A stretch of 64,000 nucleotides of DNA from Desulfospira joergensenii DSM 10085 (GTDB taxonomy: Bacteria; Desulfobacterota; Desulfobacteria; Desulfobacterales; Desulfobacteraceae). Location of the stretch: assembly GCF_000420085.1 (NCBI RefSeq), contig NZ_ATUG01000002.1:2232001-2296000 (forward strand), read 5' to 3'. Below the pieces are notes generated by a model. It did no database searches. It worked only from the letters and a program-made list of their open reading frames with translations, and was not told the origin of the DNA. Of the stretch, positions 1 through 9,015 are shown piece by piece; the first letter of the stretch is position 1; every line of letters starts with the position of its first letter. Made by a program: the position numbers and the translations under genes.

Positions 1-853
1 CATCTATTCCGGAGAATGGATTTTGTGGTTGTTGATTTACATTCACGGAAGGATTCTGAAGGGGCATGGTTTTTTTTTGATCATGGGTTGCAACAGCATT
101 ATCAGCAGGCTGTATCCAGAGAGATAGGGCCAAAAAAATAGACAGCAGCATTCTTTTTTTTATTTGTCCGGATCGTTCAGGCAAAGGATTTACAACACCA
201 AGATCAATCAGGACTTCTGATCGTTGTTTGTATATATACCGTAAAGCGAGTCCGGTAATTATCATTTCACCGAAAGCAATGGGCAATTGGGTCGGAAGAT
301 ATGCAGCGTAAATGGCCATCAAATAGCCGCTTAACGAATATTGAGGAGCAGGGGCCGCCGTCAATTCTCCAGACAGAATCAGGCCGGAAACCGCATACAC
401 CATCACATCACCGATAAGACCCCCGGCAAATCCGGCAAACCATAGAGGAAGGCCCATTTTCCTGATTATGCGAAAAGATCCCCAGCCCCCTATGCAGCCA
501 AAAAGGCCAAGGGCGACTACGTTCGCCCCCCAAGTGCCAAATCCGCCATGGGCAAAAAAAGCAGCCTGGAGCAACAAGCTGCCTCCTGTTAAGGCAATGG
601 CGATCGCCGGGCCAAATAAAATCGCAATGAATGGTGTCCCGCACGGATGTGAGCATGTCCCGGTAAAGGCTGGAATGGGCAATAAGGAAACGAAAAAAAT
701 TACTGCGCCCGCCATCCCTAAAAGTGGTTTTTTATCCGGATGATCAGCAGCGAAGCGCTTCATTTTTCTTGTGCCGTACCAGACCAATGCCAGGCCTGCT
801 CCGGAGTAGCCGATGGCACTTCCCCCGCTGATAATGCCTTCTGCTATGTGCAT
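1..853 (-). CDS. cbiM: CbiM-type energy-coupling-factor transporter protein, truncated by the left edge
   Basis: Reading the minus strand from an ATG at 853 gives an open frame of 284 codons that runs off the left edge. It begins MHIAEGI, the hallmark N-terminus of CbiM/NikM, the substrate-binding membrane subunit of cobalt or nickel ECF transporters; the second-residue His is a metal ligand in this family. A hydrophobic stretch with FTGTCSHPCGTPF follows, typical of the family, then further membrane helices to about residue 215. After that the protein continues through a charged linker (QIKKRM), another hydrophobic segment and a Q/N/P-rich stretch, so this is a longer form with an extra C-terminal part, possibly a CbiN/NikN-like or PDGLE-like domain continuing outside the window. 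AGGAGG lies just upstream of the start. Co versus Ni cannot be told from this sequence, and I saw no B12 riboswitch upstream. Confidence 0.85.
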   Translation of the reverse strand, partial: MHIAEGIISGGSAIGYSGAGLALVWYGTRKMKRFAADHPDKKPLLGMAGAVIFFVSLLPIPAFTGTCSHPCGTPFIAILFGPAIAIALTGGSLLLQAAFFAHGGFGTWGANVVALGLFGCIGGWGSFRIIRKMGLPLWFAGFAGGLIGDVMVYAVSGLILSGELTAAPAPQYSLSGYLMAIYAAYLPTQLPIAFGEMIITGLALRYIYKQRSEVLIDLGVVNPLPERSGQIKKRMLLSIFLALSLWIQPADNAVATHDQKKTMPLQNPSVNVNQQPQNPFSGID

Positions 854-1166
854 ACGCCTCCTAGTGCTTGATAGTTGCAGGTGTTAACTCAATGAGAATC
901 CATTCCTTGATAACGGGTTTAACAATTGACTGTAATGTCTTAGCTCAACGATGAATTAAATTTAGTTAACCCAATATCGGTTTTAATTTAAGTTCAATTC
1001 AATTAAGTTCAGTTCAATCTTTGTGCCACAATACGGGTGTAATTGTAACTATCTGTAATGCTATTGAATATATATTTTTACGCTGAATGAATCAAAAAGA
1101 TTTCAGGAGGAATGCCGGGGCCGGTTGGCCCCACGAAATAAAAGAAAAGTTCATGAGATAGTTGGT
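854..1166. other. AT-rich intergenic region with a 15-bp tandem repeat
   Basis: No convincing gene lies between cbiM and the sigma-54 regulator. The stretch is AT-rich and should carry the cbiM promoter. It contains a near-perfect tandem 15-mer (989-1003 and 1004-1018, one mismatch) rich in TTCAAT/TTCAGT. A GC hairpin with 6-bp arms and a 4-base loop (1117-1132) sits just beyond the 3' end of the regulator gene; it lacks a T-run in either direction, so it is a weak terminator at best. Confidence 0.5.
989..1018. repeat. Tandem 15-bp repeat upstream of cbiM
   Basis: Two adjacent copies of TAAGTTCAATTCAAT, the second with G for A at the ninth base. It could be a regulator binding site array or simple slippage; nothing in the sequence decides. 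Confidence 0.6.
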
Positions 1167-3503
1167 TTAAACGCTTTTTAAGTGGACGGGGTCAAACGGG
1201 GACGGATGGGGTTTTTCCACCCCATGGGCTTTCATTTTTTTAAAAAGCGTTTTCCGGTTTATATTGAGCATTGAAGCGCTCTTAATGCGGCTCCAATTGT
1301 TCTTCTCAAGTGTGGCAAGGATGAGATTTTTTTCGTGAAGATCCATGGCCTGTTTGAGTGTCACGGGCTTATGAGCCTCGCTATGTGCCGGCATAGCGGT
1401 TTCCTCTGACGGGCTTTCAACTTTACCATATCCGAAATCAAGCCGCTTGAGAGATATGAACCGATGGAGTACATTCTGAAGCTCCCTGATATTACCGGGC
1501 CAGTCATAGGTGCTGAGCGAAGCGATGACATCAGCAGTGAAGAGATGGCCTTTTTTGTCTTCCAGGTTATTTTCCTGCAGAAAATGGTGGATCAAAAGCG
1601 GAATGTCTTCTTTTCGTTCCCTGAGCGGCGGCAAATCCAGGGGGATGATGTGCACCCGGTAAAAAAAATCCTTGCGCATCTTGCCTTCATTCACCTGTTT
1701 CAGGAGATCACGATTTGTGGCTGCAATAATCCGGACATCCGGTTTTATGACTTCGGTGCTGCCGACAGGGGTATAGCCATTGCCTTCAATCGCCCTCAAA
1801 AGTTTTACCTGCATATGCAGTCCGAGTTCTCCTATCTCATCTAAAAACAATGTGCCCTTGTCAGCCTTATCCATATGGCCGGGCCGGTCTGAGTAGGCTC
1901 CGGTAAATGCACCTTTTTTGCTGCCGAAGAATTCGCTTTCCAGCAAATGATCCGGTATTGCGCCGCAATTGACGGAAACAAAAGGCCCATTCTGACGATT
2001 ACTTATGTCATGAATAGCACGGGAGACAAGTTCTTTGCCGGTTCCAGACTCTCCATAGACAATCACGTTGGCCTCTGAAGTGCCGGCTTCTATGATATGA
2101 TTGTAAACCTCCTGCATAATGGAACTCTTGCCTACAATTTGTCCGAAACCATACCTTTTCTGCATGCCGGATTTGAGAAGGATGTTTTCACGCCAGAGGC
2201 TGGCCTGTTGCTCCTTAAGGCGTTTTTCAGCCTTTTTTGACTCGGTAACATCAAAAAAAGAGGCAATGCATCTTTTTTGCCCGGGAAGTATCCCGAGTTT
2301 AATGGCAATATCTTTTTCCAGCCCCTTCTGGTCAACAAACTTACACTCATACTCAAACGGTGCATCCACTGAACGCCTGGTGCACAATTTTTGAAAACTC
2401 TTCAGATCAAGCGTGTTTTCTTTGGAGATAAGTTTGGAAAACTTGATTTGATTTTCCACATCCTGTCTCGGATATCCGGAGAACTGTTCAAATTTGAGAT
2501 TGGCCATGGAAATGGTCATGTCTTCTTCAATTATCACGGAAGGCGATCCTGCATACTCAAAAACACTTCTGTATTTCATCTCACTTTCCCGCAGATTATC
2601 TTCTATCTGCTTTCTCCGGATAATGTTCCACATTCCTTCCATGAGCAAAATCACCTGACGCACATCAGATGGATCGTAAGGATCTTTTTTGTTGCCAACT
2701 CCAGCAAGCATCACTATACGGCCTTGATCAAAAATCGGAACATTCATGTAGCGCAGGATATTCACATGTCCTTCGGGCTGTCCTCTTTTGTGTGTGTTCG
2801 GCTCCTTGTAATCATTTATTATGATGGATTTTCGCTGCCGGATCGCTTCACCCCACAGGCCCATATCATCTAAATGATAGGTTTTCTGCTTGTGCTTGAT
2901 TTTGCAGTTTCTGATGACCATTTTTGACCAGGAGTACATCTGTACTATCTTCTCATCCTCATTGACAAAGGCACAATACCCCACCTTGCTGCTTGTCAGT
3001 TCAATGGCTTTTTCAAGTGCGTGTCCGGTGATCTCGTTCAATGGCATGCCAGTCATCTGATTCAAATCAAGAAGGGCATTGAGTCGGGACTCATTGAGTC
3101 TGAATGTTCCAAGGGCACGTTTCTTCCGGGTGACATCAGAAATAGTCCCTGTAAACAGAGCCTTTTTTTTGTCGTCTACAACTGGCTGTCCTTCTTCTGG
3201 CTGTCCTTCTTCGCGAACCCAGATGAGCCTTCCATCCGCGTGGGATATTCGGTATTCAACACTATATGCCTTGCCCTGTCTTGTTCGGTTAAGGATGGTT
3301 TTTTTTCTGATTTCCCGATCATCCGGATGAACAATACTGGTGTAATCGTGGGGAGTATCGCCGGAAAAATAAGAAAGAGAGTAACCGGAAATATAGTTTA
3401 TACCATTATTGAAAAATTCAACTTTCCAGACCGGATTGCCGGAACATCGGTAGAGGGCCACCGGGATTTTCTGCACCAAGGATAACAATTCATGATCAGT
3501 CAT
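1167..3503 (-). CDS. PAS-GAF-PAS sigma-54-dependent transcriptional activator
   Basis: A one-component enhancer-binding protein that senses a signal through N-terminal domains and activates RpoN promoters. Domain order: PAS (about 1-135, with a PAC-like end GTISDVTRKKRA), GAF (about 140-310), second PAS (about 320-445), AAA+ sigma-54 activator domain (about 470-705) and a Fis-type helix-turn-helix at the C-terminus. The AAA domain shows Walker A GESGTGKE, the sigma-54 contact loop GAFTGA, Walker B GTLFLDEIGEL and an arginine-finger region. No receiver domain is present, so it is not a classical response regulator. An in-frame ATG 12 codons upstream (3539) exists, but only the ATG at 3503 has a good AGGAG ribosome site, so that start is preferred (778 residues). 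Its targets are unknown; cbiM lies immediately downstream. Confidence 0.92.
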   Translation of the reverse strand: MTDHELLSLVQKIPVALYRCSGNPVWKVEFFNNGINYISGYSLSYFSGDTPHDYTSIVHPDDREIRKKTILNRTRQGKAYSVEYRISHADGRLIWVREEGQPEEGQPVVDDKKKALFTGTISDVTRKKRALGTFRLNESRLNALLDLNQMTGMPLNEITGHALEKAIELTSSKVGYCAFVNEDEKIVQMYSWSKMVIRNCKIKHKQKTYHLDDMGLWGEAIRQRKSIIINDYKEPNTHKRGQPEGHVNILRYMNVPIFDQGRIVMLAGVGNKKDPYDPSDVRQVILLMEGMWNIIRRKQIEDNLRESEMKYRSVFEYAGSPSVIIEEDMTISMANLKFEQFSGYPRQDVENQIKFSKLISKENTLDLKSFQKLCTRRSVDAPFEYECKFVDQKGLEKDIAIKLGILPGQKRCIASFFDVTESKKAEKRLKEQQASLWRENILLKSGMQKRYGFGQIVGKSSIMQEVYNHIIEAGTSEANVIVYGESGTGKELVSRAIHDISNRQNGPFVSVNCGAIPDHLLESEFFGSKKGAFTGAYSDRPGHMDKADKGTLFLDEIGELGLHMQVKLLRAIEGNGYTPVGSTEVIKPDVRIIAATNRDLLKQVNEGKMRKDFFYRVHIIPLDLPPLRERKEDIPLLIHHFLQENNLEDKKGHLFTADVIASLSTYDWPGNIRELQNVLHRFISLKRLDFGYGKVESPSEETAMPAHSEAHKPVTLKQAMDLHEKNLILATLEKNNWSRIKSASMLNINRKTLFKKMKAHGVEKPHPSPFDPVHLKSV

Positions 3504-3581
3504 CGGCTTACTCCTGTTTCGAATTTTTTTTTGTTTCATCCGGTTTAATTGGTGCGTTTGGTTTAGGACTGAAATCGCAAC

Positions 3582-3609
3582 ATTAGGATAGGAGAATGCT
3601 TTTTGTCAA
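3582..3609 (-). promoter_or_regulatory. Possible sigma-70 promoter of the sigma-54 regulator gene
   Basis: On the minus strand TTGACA (3609-3604) is followed after 16 bases by CCTAAT (3587-3582), 4 of 6 matches to the -10 consensus, placing transcription start some 70 bases before the preferred ATG at 3503. Confidence 0.4.
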
Positions 3610-3905
3610 GACTTCTATGAATTTCTGAATTCTTATCGGATCAGGTTAATATGCTGAAAATATAAAACATATCTTGAAAAAACACCCTGAGAATCATCTT
3701 GGGTTAACTTTTTTGACCCCAAAAACATCATTATAAGAAACAGGGCACGCGCCAATAGACACTATATCCAAAATTGTATCTGGCACCATAGGATAGGGCA
3801 TTTTGGGGGAAGCAAAGGCCTCCGGCTTTTTTTGAAATCAAATGCTTTTGAATGTTACCGTGCAATTGTGTCCGGACCACGATATATCAAAGCTTGGGAT
3901 AAGAT
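3610..3905. other. Intergenic DNA, nothing recognised
   Basis: AT-rich sequence between the sigma-54 regulator promoter and a doubtful small ORF. No RNA gene, repeat or open frame with a ribosome site was found. Confidence 0.4.
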
Positions 3906-4202
3906 TCATATTGGCTCTGCGAATCTATTTTGCACGAAGCCAGCATACCATGCCCTCTGGGTTTGACCCAAAGCCTGGCTCCCCGGATCAGGATTTTTAC
4001 CGATAATATCTGCCTCAAAGAAGTGGAGCATGTCGCTCCTAAAATCAAAATCGGCTATGAACCGTTTTTCATGGAATTTGAAGGTGGATTCCGTGTGTAG
4101 AAAAATGGCGGTTGCATAGAAATTTGCAGGCTCATTCTCTTTGAAGAAACTGCTTAAACTTTTATGGAAAGTCAGTAAAATTTCAGAGCGCAGCCAGGTC
4201 AC
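3906..4202 (-). CDS. Hypothetical protein downstream of queD
   Basis: A 98-codon frame from a GTG at 4202 (in-frame and open back to a CTG at 4241, just after the queD stop). The product is rich in Phe and aromatic residues, without signal peptide, membrane helix or motif I recognise. There is no good ribosome site. Its position directly behind dnaJ-queD on the same strand makes a third cistron possible, but a remnant is equally likely. No function is proposed. Confidence 0.3.
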   Translation of the reverse strand: MTWLRSEILLTFHKSLSSFFKENEPANFYATAIFLHTESTFKFHEKRFIADFDFRSDMLHFFEADIIGKNPDPGSQALGQTQRAWYAGFVQNRFAEPI

Positions 4203-4258
4203 ATAAACTGTGTCTTTTGACTTTGGTCTTTTCGCTTTCAGCTAGGCTTATCCCCTGC

Positions 4259-4657
4259 CTATTCTTCAGGATAATAAATGGCACAGGCATCATCCGACTC
4301 CCAGGCCATGACCCGGGAGACCGTGACATTTTCGGCTATTTTCTCTTTTGCGCCCCTGTTAAGAAGGTCCTGGACCCTGCGGGCGATATAAACGGCGATG
4401 CGCTCGGAAGTGGGTTGCTTGCCCTCAAACATCTCAAGCTCGTTGAGGAACTTATGGTCCAGCTCCTTGTCCACCACCTGGCGTACGGCTCTTTTGATGT
4501 CACCGAAATCCGCCAGTACACCGGCGGAGTTCAGTTTGTCTCCCTTTACACAGACTTCCACATACCAGTTGTGGCCGTGGAGGTTCTCGCATTTCTGGCC
4601 CACCATGGTCAGTTGATGGGCCCCTGCAAACCGGGTCTTTACCTTGAGTTCAAACAT
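4259..4657 (-). CDS. queD: 6-carboxy-5,6,7,8-tetrahydropterin synthase (QueD/PTPS family)
   Basis: Converts 7,8-dihydroneopterin triphosphate to 6-carboxytetrahydropterin, the second step of queuosine/7-deazaguanine synthesis. The 132-residue length is normal. Visible features are the zinc ligands His14 (GAHQL) and His27/His29 (LHGHNW), the catalytic Cys23 in the CENLHGHNW motif that marks QueD, the ELDHKFLNE motif with the catalytic Asp-His, and a C-terminal Glu-containing strand. It starts 20 bases after dnaJ on the same strand and is probably co-transcribed. A QueG-like protein is encoded at 55.2 kb, but the other queuosine genes are not in the window. Confidence 0.92.
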   Translation of the reverse strand: MFELKVKTRFAGAHQLTMVGQKCENLHGHNWYVEVCVKGDKLNSAGVLADFGDIKRAVRQVVDKELDHKFLNELEMFEGKQPTSERIAVYIARRVQDLLNRGAKEKIAENVTVSRVMAWESDDACAIYYPEE

Positions 4658-4677
4658 GGTTCCGCCTTGATGAAGAT

Positions 4678-5781
4678 CTAAATATTTTTAAACAGGTTTT
4701 TCAGCTTGTTGGATATCTTATTGGCGTCTGCCTTGTCAAATTCCAATAAAAGATCTTTCTGCTTCTGGCTCAGCTTGGTCGGGGTTTTGACAATGACTTT
4801 TATGATCTGGTCCCCCCGCTTGCCGGTTCTCAGGGAGGCAATCCCCTGGCCCCTGAGTGTGAAGCTGTCACCATACTGGGTTCCCTTGGGGATCTGGAAT
4901 TTTTCCTCTCCCACCAGGGTGGGGATGCTGATCTCATCTCCCAGGGCCGCCTGGACAAAGGAGATATCAATGGCACAGATAATATCGGTGTTGTCCCGCT
5001 GGAAAAATTTATGGGGCTTGACATTAATGACCACGTAGAGGTCTCCTGGAGGTCCGCCGGAAGAGGGGGATGCCTCTCCTTCACCGGTAAGTCTGAGTTT
5101 GGATCCCACATCCACACCGGCCGGAATCTTTACCTGGACCTTCCGGGTGATCTCCACCCGTCCGGCTCCCCGGCATTTGGGGCAGGGGTTGGGAATCAGG
5201 GTACCCCGGCCCTTGCAATAGGGACAGGTGGTCTTGACCTTGAAAAACCCCTGGCTCTGGATGAACTGGCCCGAGCCGTGGCAATGGGAACAGGTCTCCG
5301 AACTTGTGCCTTCCCGGCATCCGGATCCGCTGCACTCGCCACAGGTATCCAGTTTGGGAATGGAAATGGTCTTTTCCGTTCCAAATGCGGCTTCCATGAA
5401 ATCAATGCTCATGTTGTACCGAAGGTCAGAGCCCCGCTGAACCCGGTTGCCCCGTCCTCCTCTGGATCCGCCGAATCCGAAAAAATCCTCAAAGATATCA
5501 CCGAAACTGGAGAAGATATCCTCAAATCCGGAAGGCCCTGAGTGACCGGCGCCTTCAAGACCCTGATGGCCGAATTGATCGTAAATCTGGCGCTTGCTGT
5601 CGTTGGACAGAACCTCATAGGCTTCCGAGGCTTCCTTGAAGCGGTCCTCGGCCTCTTTGTTGTCCGGGTTCTTATCCGGATGAAATTTTATGGCAAGTTT
5701 CCGATAGGCTTTTTTCAGTTCCAGTTTATCGGCCTCCCGGGTCACCCCGAGGATTTCATAATAGTCGCGTTTTTCTGTCAT
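4678..5781 (-). CDS. dnaJ: Chaperone protein DnaJ
   Basis: Hsp40 co-chaperone of DnaK. The 367 residues show the full type I layout: J domain (1-70) with the HPDK motif at 34-37, a Gly/Phe-rich segment with FGFGGSRGGRG (about 75-115), a zinc-binding domain with four CxxCxGxG repeats (CGECSGSG, CSHCHGSG, CPYCKGRG, CPKCRGAG, about 145-205), and two C-terminal beta domains. No dnaK or grpE lies beside it, so this may be the main DnaJ encoded separately or a second paralogue; the intact zinc finger rules out a CbpA-type protein. Divergent from the ubiE-like gene, with queD behind it. Confidence 0.95.
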   Translation of the reverse strand: MTEKRDYYEILGVTREADKLELKKAYRKLAIKFHPDKNPDNKEAEDRFKEASEAYEVLSNDSKRQIYDQFGHQGLEGAGHSGPSGFEDIFSSFGDIFEDFFGFGGSRGGRGNRVQRGSDLRYNMSIDFMEAAFGTEKTISIPKLDTCGECSGSGCREGTSSETCSHCHGSGQFIQSQGFFKVKTTCPYCKGRGTLIPNPCPKCRGAGRVEITRKVQVKIPAGVDVGSKLRLTGEGEASPSSGGPPGDLYVVINVKPHKFFQRDNTDIICAIDISFVQAALGDEISIPTLVGEEKFQIPKGTQYGDSFTLRGQGIASLRTGKRGDQIIKVIVKTPTKLSQKQKDLLLEFDKADANKISNKLKNLFKNI

Positions 5782-5916
5782 ATCCTACTCTATTTCATTC
5801 ATGCCGGTTTGGATTGTAATCCGGTCTGCATTATGGTATTTTGCCAAGCTGCCGTTATCAAGAACCTGGTACTTGATAAATAATTTAAACTAATTCTAAA
5901 ATTCAGGTTGTCAACG

Positions 5917-6612
5917 ATGAAGAAAGAACTTGATTTTGTCAAGGATATGTTTGACAAAATTGCTCCCAGGTATGATTTTCTGAACCGTCTGCTCAGTCTC
6001 CGGCAGGATATATTCTGGCGGACCCAGATGGTGAAGGCGGCAGGGCTTGCACCGGACAGCCGGATCCTGGATGTGGCCTGCGGTACCTGTGATGTGGCCC
6101 TGGAAGCTTTTTCCCGGCTCAGGGGCAGGGCAAGCGTTGTTGGGGTGGACTTTTCCCTGGGCATGCTCCATCTGGGCAAAACCAAGATCAGCGGAACAAA
6201 AGGGATCGCACTGGTCAACGGGGATGCCCTGAATCTCTCTTTTAGACCCGACACCTTTGATGCTGTTTTCATTGCCTTTGGCATCCGGAACATCATGGAC
6301 CGGAAGGGTGCGGTGGAAGAATTTTACAAGGTCCTCAAACCGGGAGGGCGTCTGGCTGTCCTGGAACTGAGCACCCCGGAAAAGGGAATTCTGCGCCGGA
6401 TCTACCTGGCCTATTTCCGGAAGATCCTGCCCATGATCGGATCTCTTTTTTCAAAGGATGACCATGCCTATTCCTATCTGCCGGAATCCGTTCTGAAATT
6501 TCCCTCTGCCGTCGACTTTTCCAAGACAATAAAGGCTGCAGGGTTCCGGGATATCCGGTTCAGACCGATGAGCCTGGGTATTGTCACCCTGTTCGTGGGG
6601 ATACGGCAATGA
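5917..6612 (+). CDS. ubiE: UbiE/MenG-type quinone-ring C-methyltransferase
   Basis: SAM-dependent methyltransferase acting on demethylmenaquinone (or demethoxyubiquinol). Shows the UbiE N-terminal signature VKDMFDKIAPRYDFLNRLLS, SAM motif I (LDVACGTCDVAL, about 48-59 from this ATG), a GDALNLSF acidic region, FGIRN typical of UbiE, and LKPGGRLAVLELSTP. About 232 residues, a little short of the usual 240-250 but complete. A TTG at 5908 is in frame; the ATG at 5917 is preferred. In an anaerobic sulfate reducer the product is most likely menaquinone. Confidence 0.88.
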   Translation: MKKELDFVKDMFDKIAPRYDFLNRLLSLRQDIFWRTQMVKAAGLAPDSRILDVACGTCDVALEAFSRLRGRASVVGVDFSLGMLHLGKTKISGTKGIALVNGDALNLSFRPDTFDAVFIAFGIRNIMDRKGAVEEFYKVLKPGGRLAVLELSTPEKGILRRIYLAYFRKILPMIGSLFSKDDHAYSYLPESVLKFPSAVDFSKTIKAAGFRDIRFRPMSLGIVTLFVGIRQ

Positions 6613-6694
6613 ATTCCGTTCAAATGCTTCGGCTTCTTGACAATCCCTTTGCCCTGGCTTATAAGATCGCCATTATTTAGGATTTGCCTCTGAT

Positions 6695-7357
6695 ATGAAA
6701 AGAAATTTATGGACCACTGCCGAGGGGAAGATTTTTCTGCTGGGGCTTTTACTCAGCCTTGCTCTCCTGGCCTATATCGGGTTTTATGCGACAACTGATC
6801 TTGAGATAGCAAAAATCCTGGCCCTGGCCTTATTGGCACATACCTTCGGCGGCCGGGCCGCCGGCATCGGGCTGTGCATTCTCAACGGATTCGGCCCTGT
6901 CCTGACCATTGCCTATAATTTTTATCTTGAAGTCCTTATTGTCTGCTTTACCTATTCGGGATTTGTCCTGACCACCACCAATTATCTGAGGATAGAATGG
7001 ATCACCCGGTTCATGGACCGGCTGGCAGAGAAGGCCTGGGAGAAAAAAGAGAAGATGAAGTCCTACGGATGGATCGGCATCTTCCTCTTTGTCATGGCCC
7101 CTCTCCCGGTCACAGGCCCTGTTGTGGGATCCATCATCGGCTATATGATCCGGCTCAGCCTGGTCAGAAATTTTTCAGCCACCTTTTTAGGCACCCTGAC
7201 GGCCATCATTATCTGGTTTTTCTGTTTTGACTTTCTGGAACAGCGGTTTCACATGATCCAGTATGTGTTTGCCGGAATCGTGATTATCGTTCTCATCCCC
7301 TATCTTAAAAAGATAAAGGACTTTATCAAAGGTCTCTCAAAGAGCAAACCTGAATAA
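6695..7357 (+). CDS. Small multidrug-export family membrane protein (COG2426-like)
   Basis: Integral membrane protein of 220 residues with about five or six helices (about 14-32, 40-57, 64-88, 125-155, 165-180, 185-205). The loop with FVMAPLPVTGPVVGS matches the conserved proline/glycine-rich re-entrant motif of the Sm_multidrug_ex (COG2426) family, distantly related to DedA proteins. The transported substrate is unknown. It starts 82 bases after the methyltransferase gene and is convergent with nadB. Confidence 0.72.
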   Translation: MKRNLWTTAEGKIFLLGLLLSLALLAYIGFYATTDLEIAKILALALLAHTFGGRAAGIGLCILNGFGPVLTIAYNFYLEVLIVCFTYSGFVLTTTNYLRIEWITRFMDRLAEKAWEKKEKMKSYGWIGIFLFVMAPLPVTGPVVGSIIGYMIRLSLVRNFSATFLGTLTAIIIWFFCFDFLEQRFHMIQYVFAGIVIIVLIPYLKKIKDFIKGLSKSKPE

Positions 7358-7392
7358 CCGGCCGGACTTGAACGGATATTGAAAAACCGGGC

Positions 7393-9015
7393 TTAAAAGT
7401 TTTTTTTAAGGAGGGTGTGGGAGCAGAAGTTCTTGTCGTCCCGGCGGGGATATCCGATATTGTAATGGAGGCCCCGGCTTTCTTTTCTCATGAGGGCGGA
7501 CCGTATGATGAGTTCCGCCACCGTGGCCAGGTTTCTCAGTTCAATCAGGTCCGAGGTTACCTTGAAATCCCAATAGTACTCGTTGATCTCTTCCTGGATG
7601 TTTTCAATGCGGCGCAGGGCTCTCTGGAGCCGTTTGTCCGACCGGACGATCCCCACATAATTCCACATGAGCCGCCGGATTTCATCCCAGTTGTGGGAGA
7701 CCACAATGGCCTCGTCACTGTCCGTGGTATTGGATTCATCCCAGAGTTCCAGGTCAGTGATATTCATTTCACTGCCCATGGCCTTGAACTCTTCCACAGA
7801 AGTCTCATAGGCCCTGTGGGAAAAAACCAGGGCCTCCAGCAGGGAGTTGGAGGCCAGGCGGTTGGCGCCGTGCAGGCCTGTACAGGCGGTTTCCCCCACG
7901 GCAAAGAGCCTCTGGATATCGGTTCTTCCGTTCAGGTCCGTTGCCACACCCCCGCACATATAGTGGGCCGCCGGAACCACCGGGATGGGATCCCGGGTCA
8001 TGTCGATTCCGTATTCCAGGCATTTGGCATGGATATTGGGGAAGCGTTTCCGGATAAAACCGGCCTCCTTGTGGGAGATATCCAGGAACACGGAATCTGC
8101 CCCGGATTTTTTTAATTCATTGTCAATGGCCCGGGCCACCACGTCCCGGCAGGCCAGCTCTTTGTCCGGGCTGTACTTTTCCATGAACCGGTTTCCTTCA
8201 TGGTCGATCAGGTGGGCCCCTTCCCCCCGGACCGCCTCTGAGATCAGAAAGTTCTTGGCTTCCGGGTGAAACAGACAGGTGGGGTGGAACTGGACAAACT
8301 CCATATTGGCCACCGAGGCCCCGGCCCTGAAGGCCATGGCAATGCCGTCTCCCGTGGCAATATCCGGGTTGGAGGTGTAGAGGTAGACCTTGCTGGCCCC
8401 GCCAGTGGCCAGGAGAGTGATACCGGAATAAAAGGTTTCGATTTTTCCGGTCCGGTTGTTCAGGACATAGGCCCCGCAGCAGATATTGTCCTGCTGGGTC
8501 ACCAGAAGCCCGCTTCTGATGCTGGAGGAAAAGGTGATCAGATTGACGGCCACATGGTCTTCAAGGATGGAGATGTTTTTGTTTTTTTCCACATTGGCTA
8601 CCAGGGAATCTTCGATTTCCTTTCCGGTCAGATCCTTGGAAAAAACGATTCTCTTGGCGGAATGGCCGCCTTCCCGACCCAGGTCAAAATCATATTTTCC
8701 CTTGCCAGCCATGTTAAAGCTGGCGCCCTGGCCGACCAGTTCCCTGATCCGGTCCGGTCCGTTCTCCACCACCATTTTAACCGCATCCAGGGTGCAAAGC
8801 CCATCCCCGGCATTCAGGGTGTCCTGGATATGGAGGTCAAAGGAATCCTGCTCCCCGAATACGGCGGCAACTCCGCCCTGGGCCAGGGCGGTATTGGTTT
8901 TTTGGACTTTTTTCTTGGTGATGACGGTGACTGTGCCGAACCGGGCGACTTTCAGGGCGTAACTCAAGCCTGCAATGCCCGAACCGATCACCAGAAAATC
9001 CGTTTTTCTGATCAT
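7393..9015 (-). CDS. nadB: L-aspartate oxidase
   Basis: FAD enzyme oxidising L-aspartate to iminoaspartate, first step of de novo NAD synthesis with NadA; without oxygen fumarate serves as acceptor. 540 residues, the expected size. Begins with the dinucleotide fold VIGSGIAGLSYAL (G11xG13xxG16), then ALAQGGVAA, the substrate-site EAVRGEGAHLID, HYMCGGVATDLNGRT and GLHGANRLASNSLLEALVFSHRA, all characteristic of NadB as against fumarate reductase or succinate dehydrogenase flavoproteins, and a helical C-terminal domain. The start overlaps the stop of the upstream SH3 gene by 4 bases, so translation is probably coupled. nadA and nadC are not in the window. Confidence 0.95.
   Translation of the reverse strand: MIRKTDFLVIGSGIAGLSYALKVARFGTVTVITKKKVQKTNTALAQGGVAAVFGEQDSFDLHIQDTLNAGDGLCTLDAVKMVVENGPDRIRELVGQGASFNMAGKGKYDFDLGREGGHSAKRIVFSKDLTGKEIEDSLVANVEKNKNISILEDHVAVNLITFSSSIRSGLLVTQQDNICCGAYVLNNRTGKIETFYSGITLLATGGASKVYLYTSNPDIATGDGIAMAFRAGASVANMEFVQFHPTCLFHPEAKNFLISEAVRGEGAHLIDHEGNRFMEKYSPDKELACRDVVARAIDNELKKSGADSVFLDISHKEAGFIRKRFPNIHAKCLEYGIDMTRDPIPVVPAAHYMCGGVATDLNGRTDIQRLFAVGETACTGLHGANRLASNSLLEALVFSHRAYETSVEEFKAMGSEMNITDLELWDESNTTDSDEAIVVSHNWDEIRRLMWNYVGIVRSDKRLQRALRRIENIQEEINEYYWDFKVTSDLIELRNLATVAELIIRSALMRKESRGLHYNIGYPRRDDKNFCSHTLLKKNF

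Noticed and set aside
1117..1132. GC-rich hairpin as terminator of the sigma-54 regulator gene
   Set aside because: No run of T follows in the direction of transcription.
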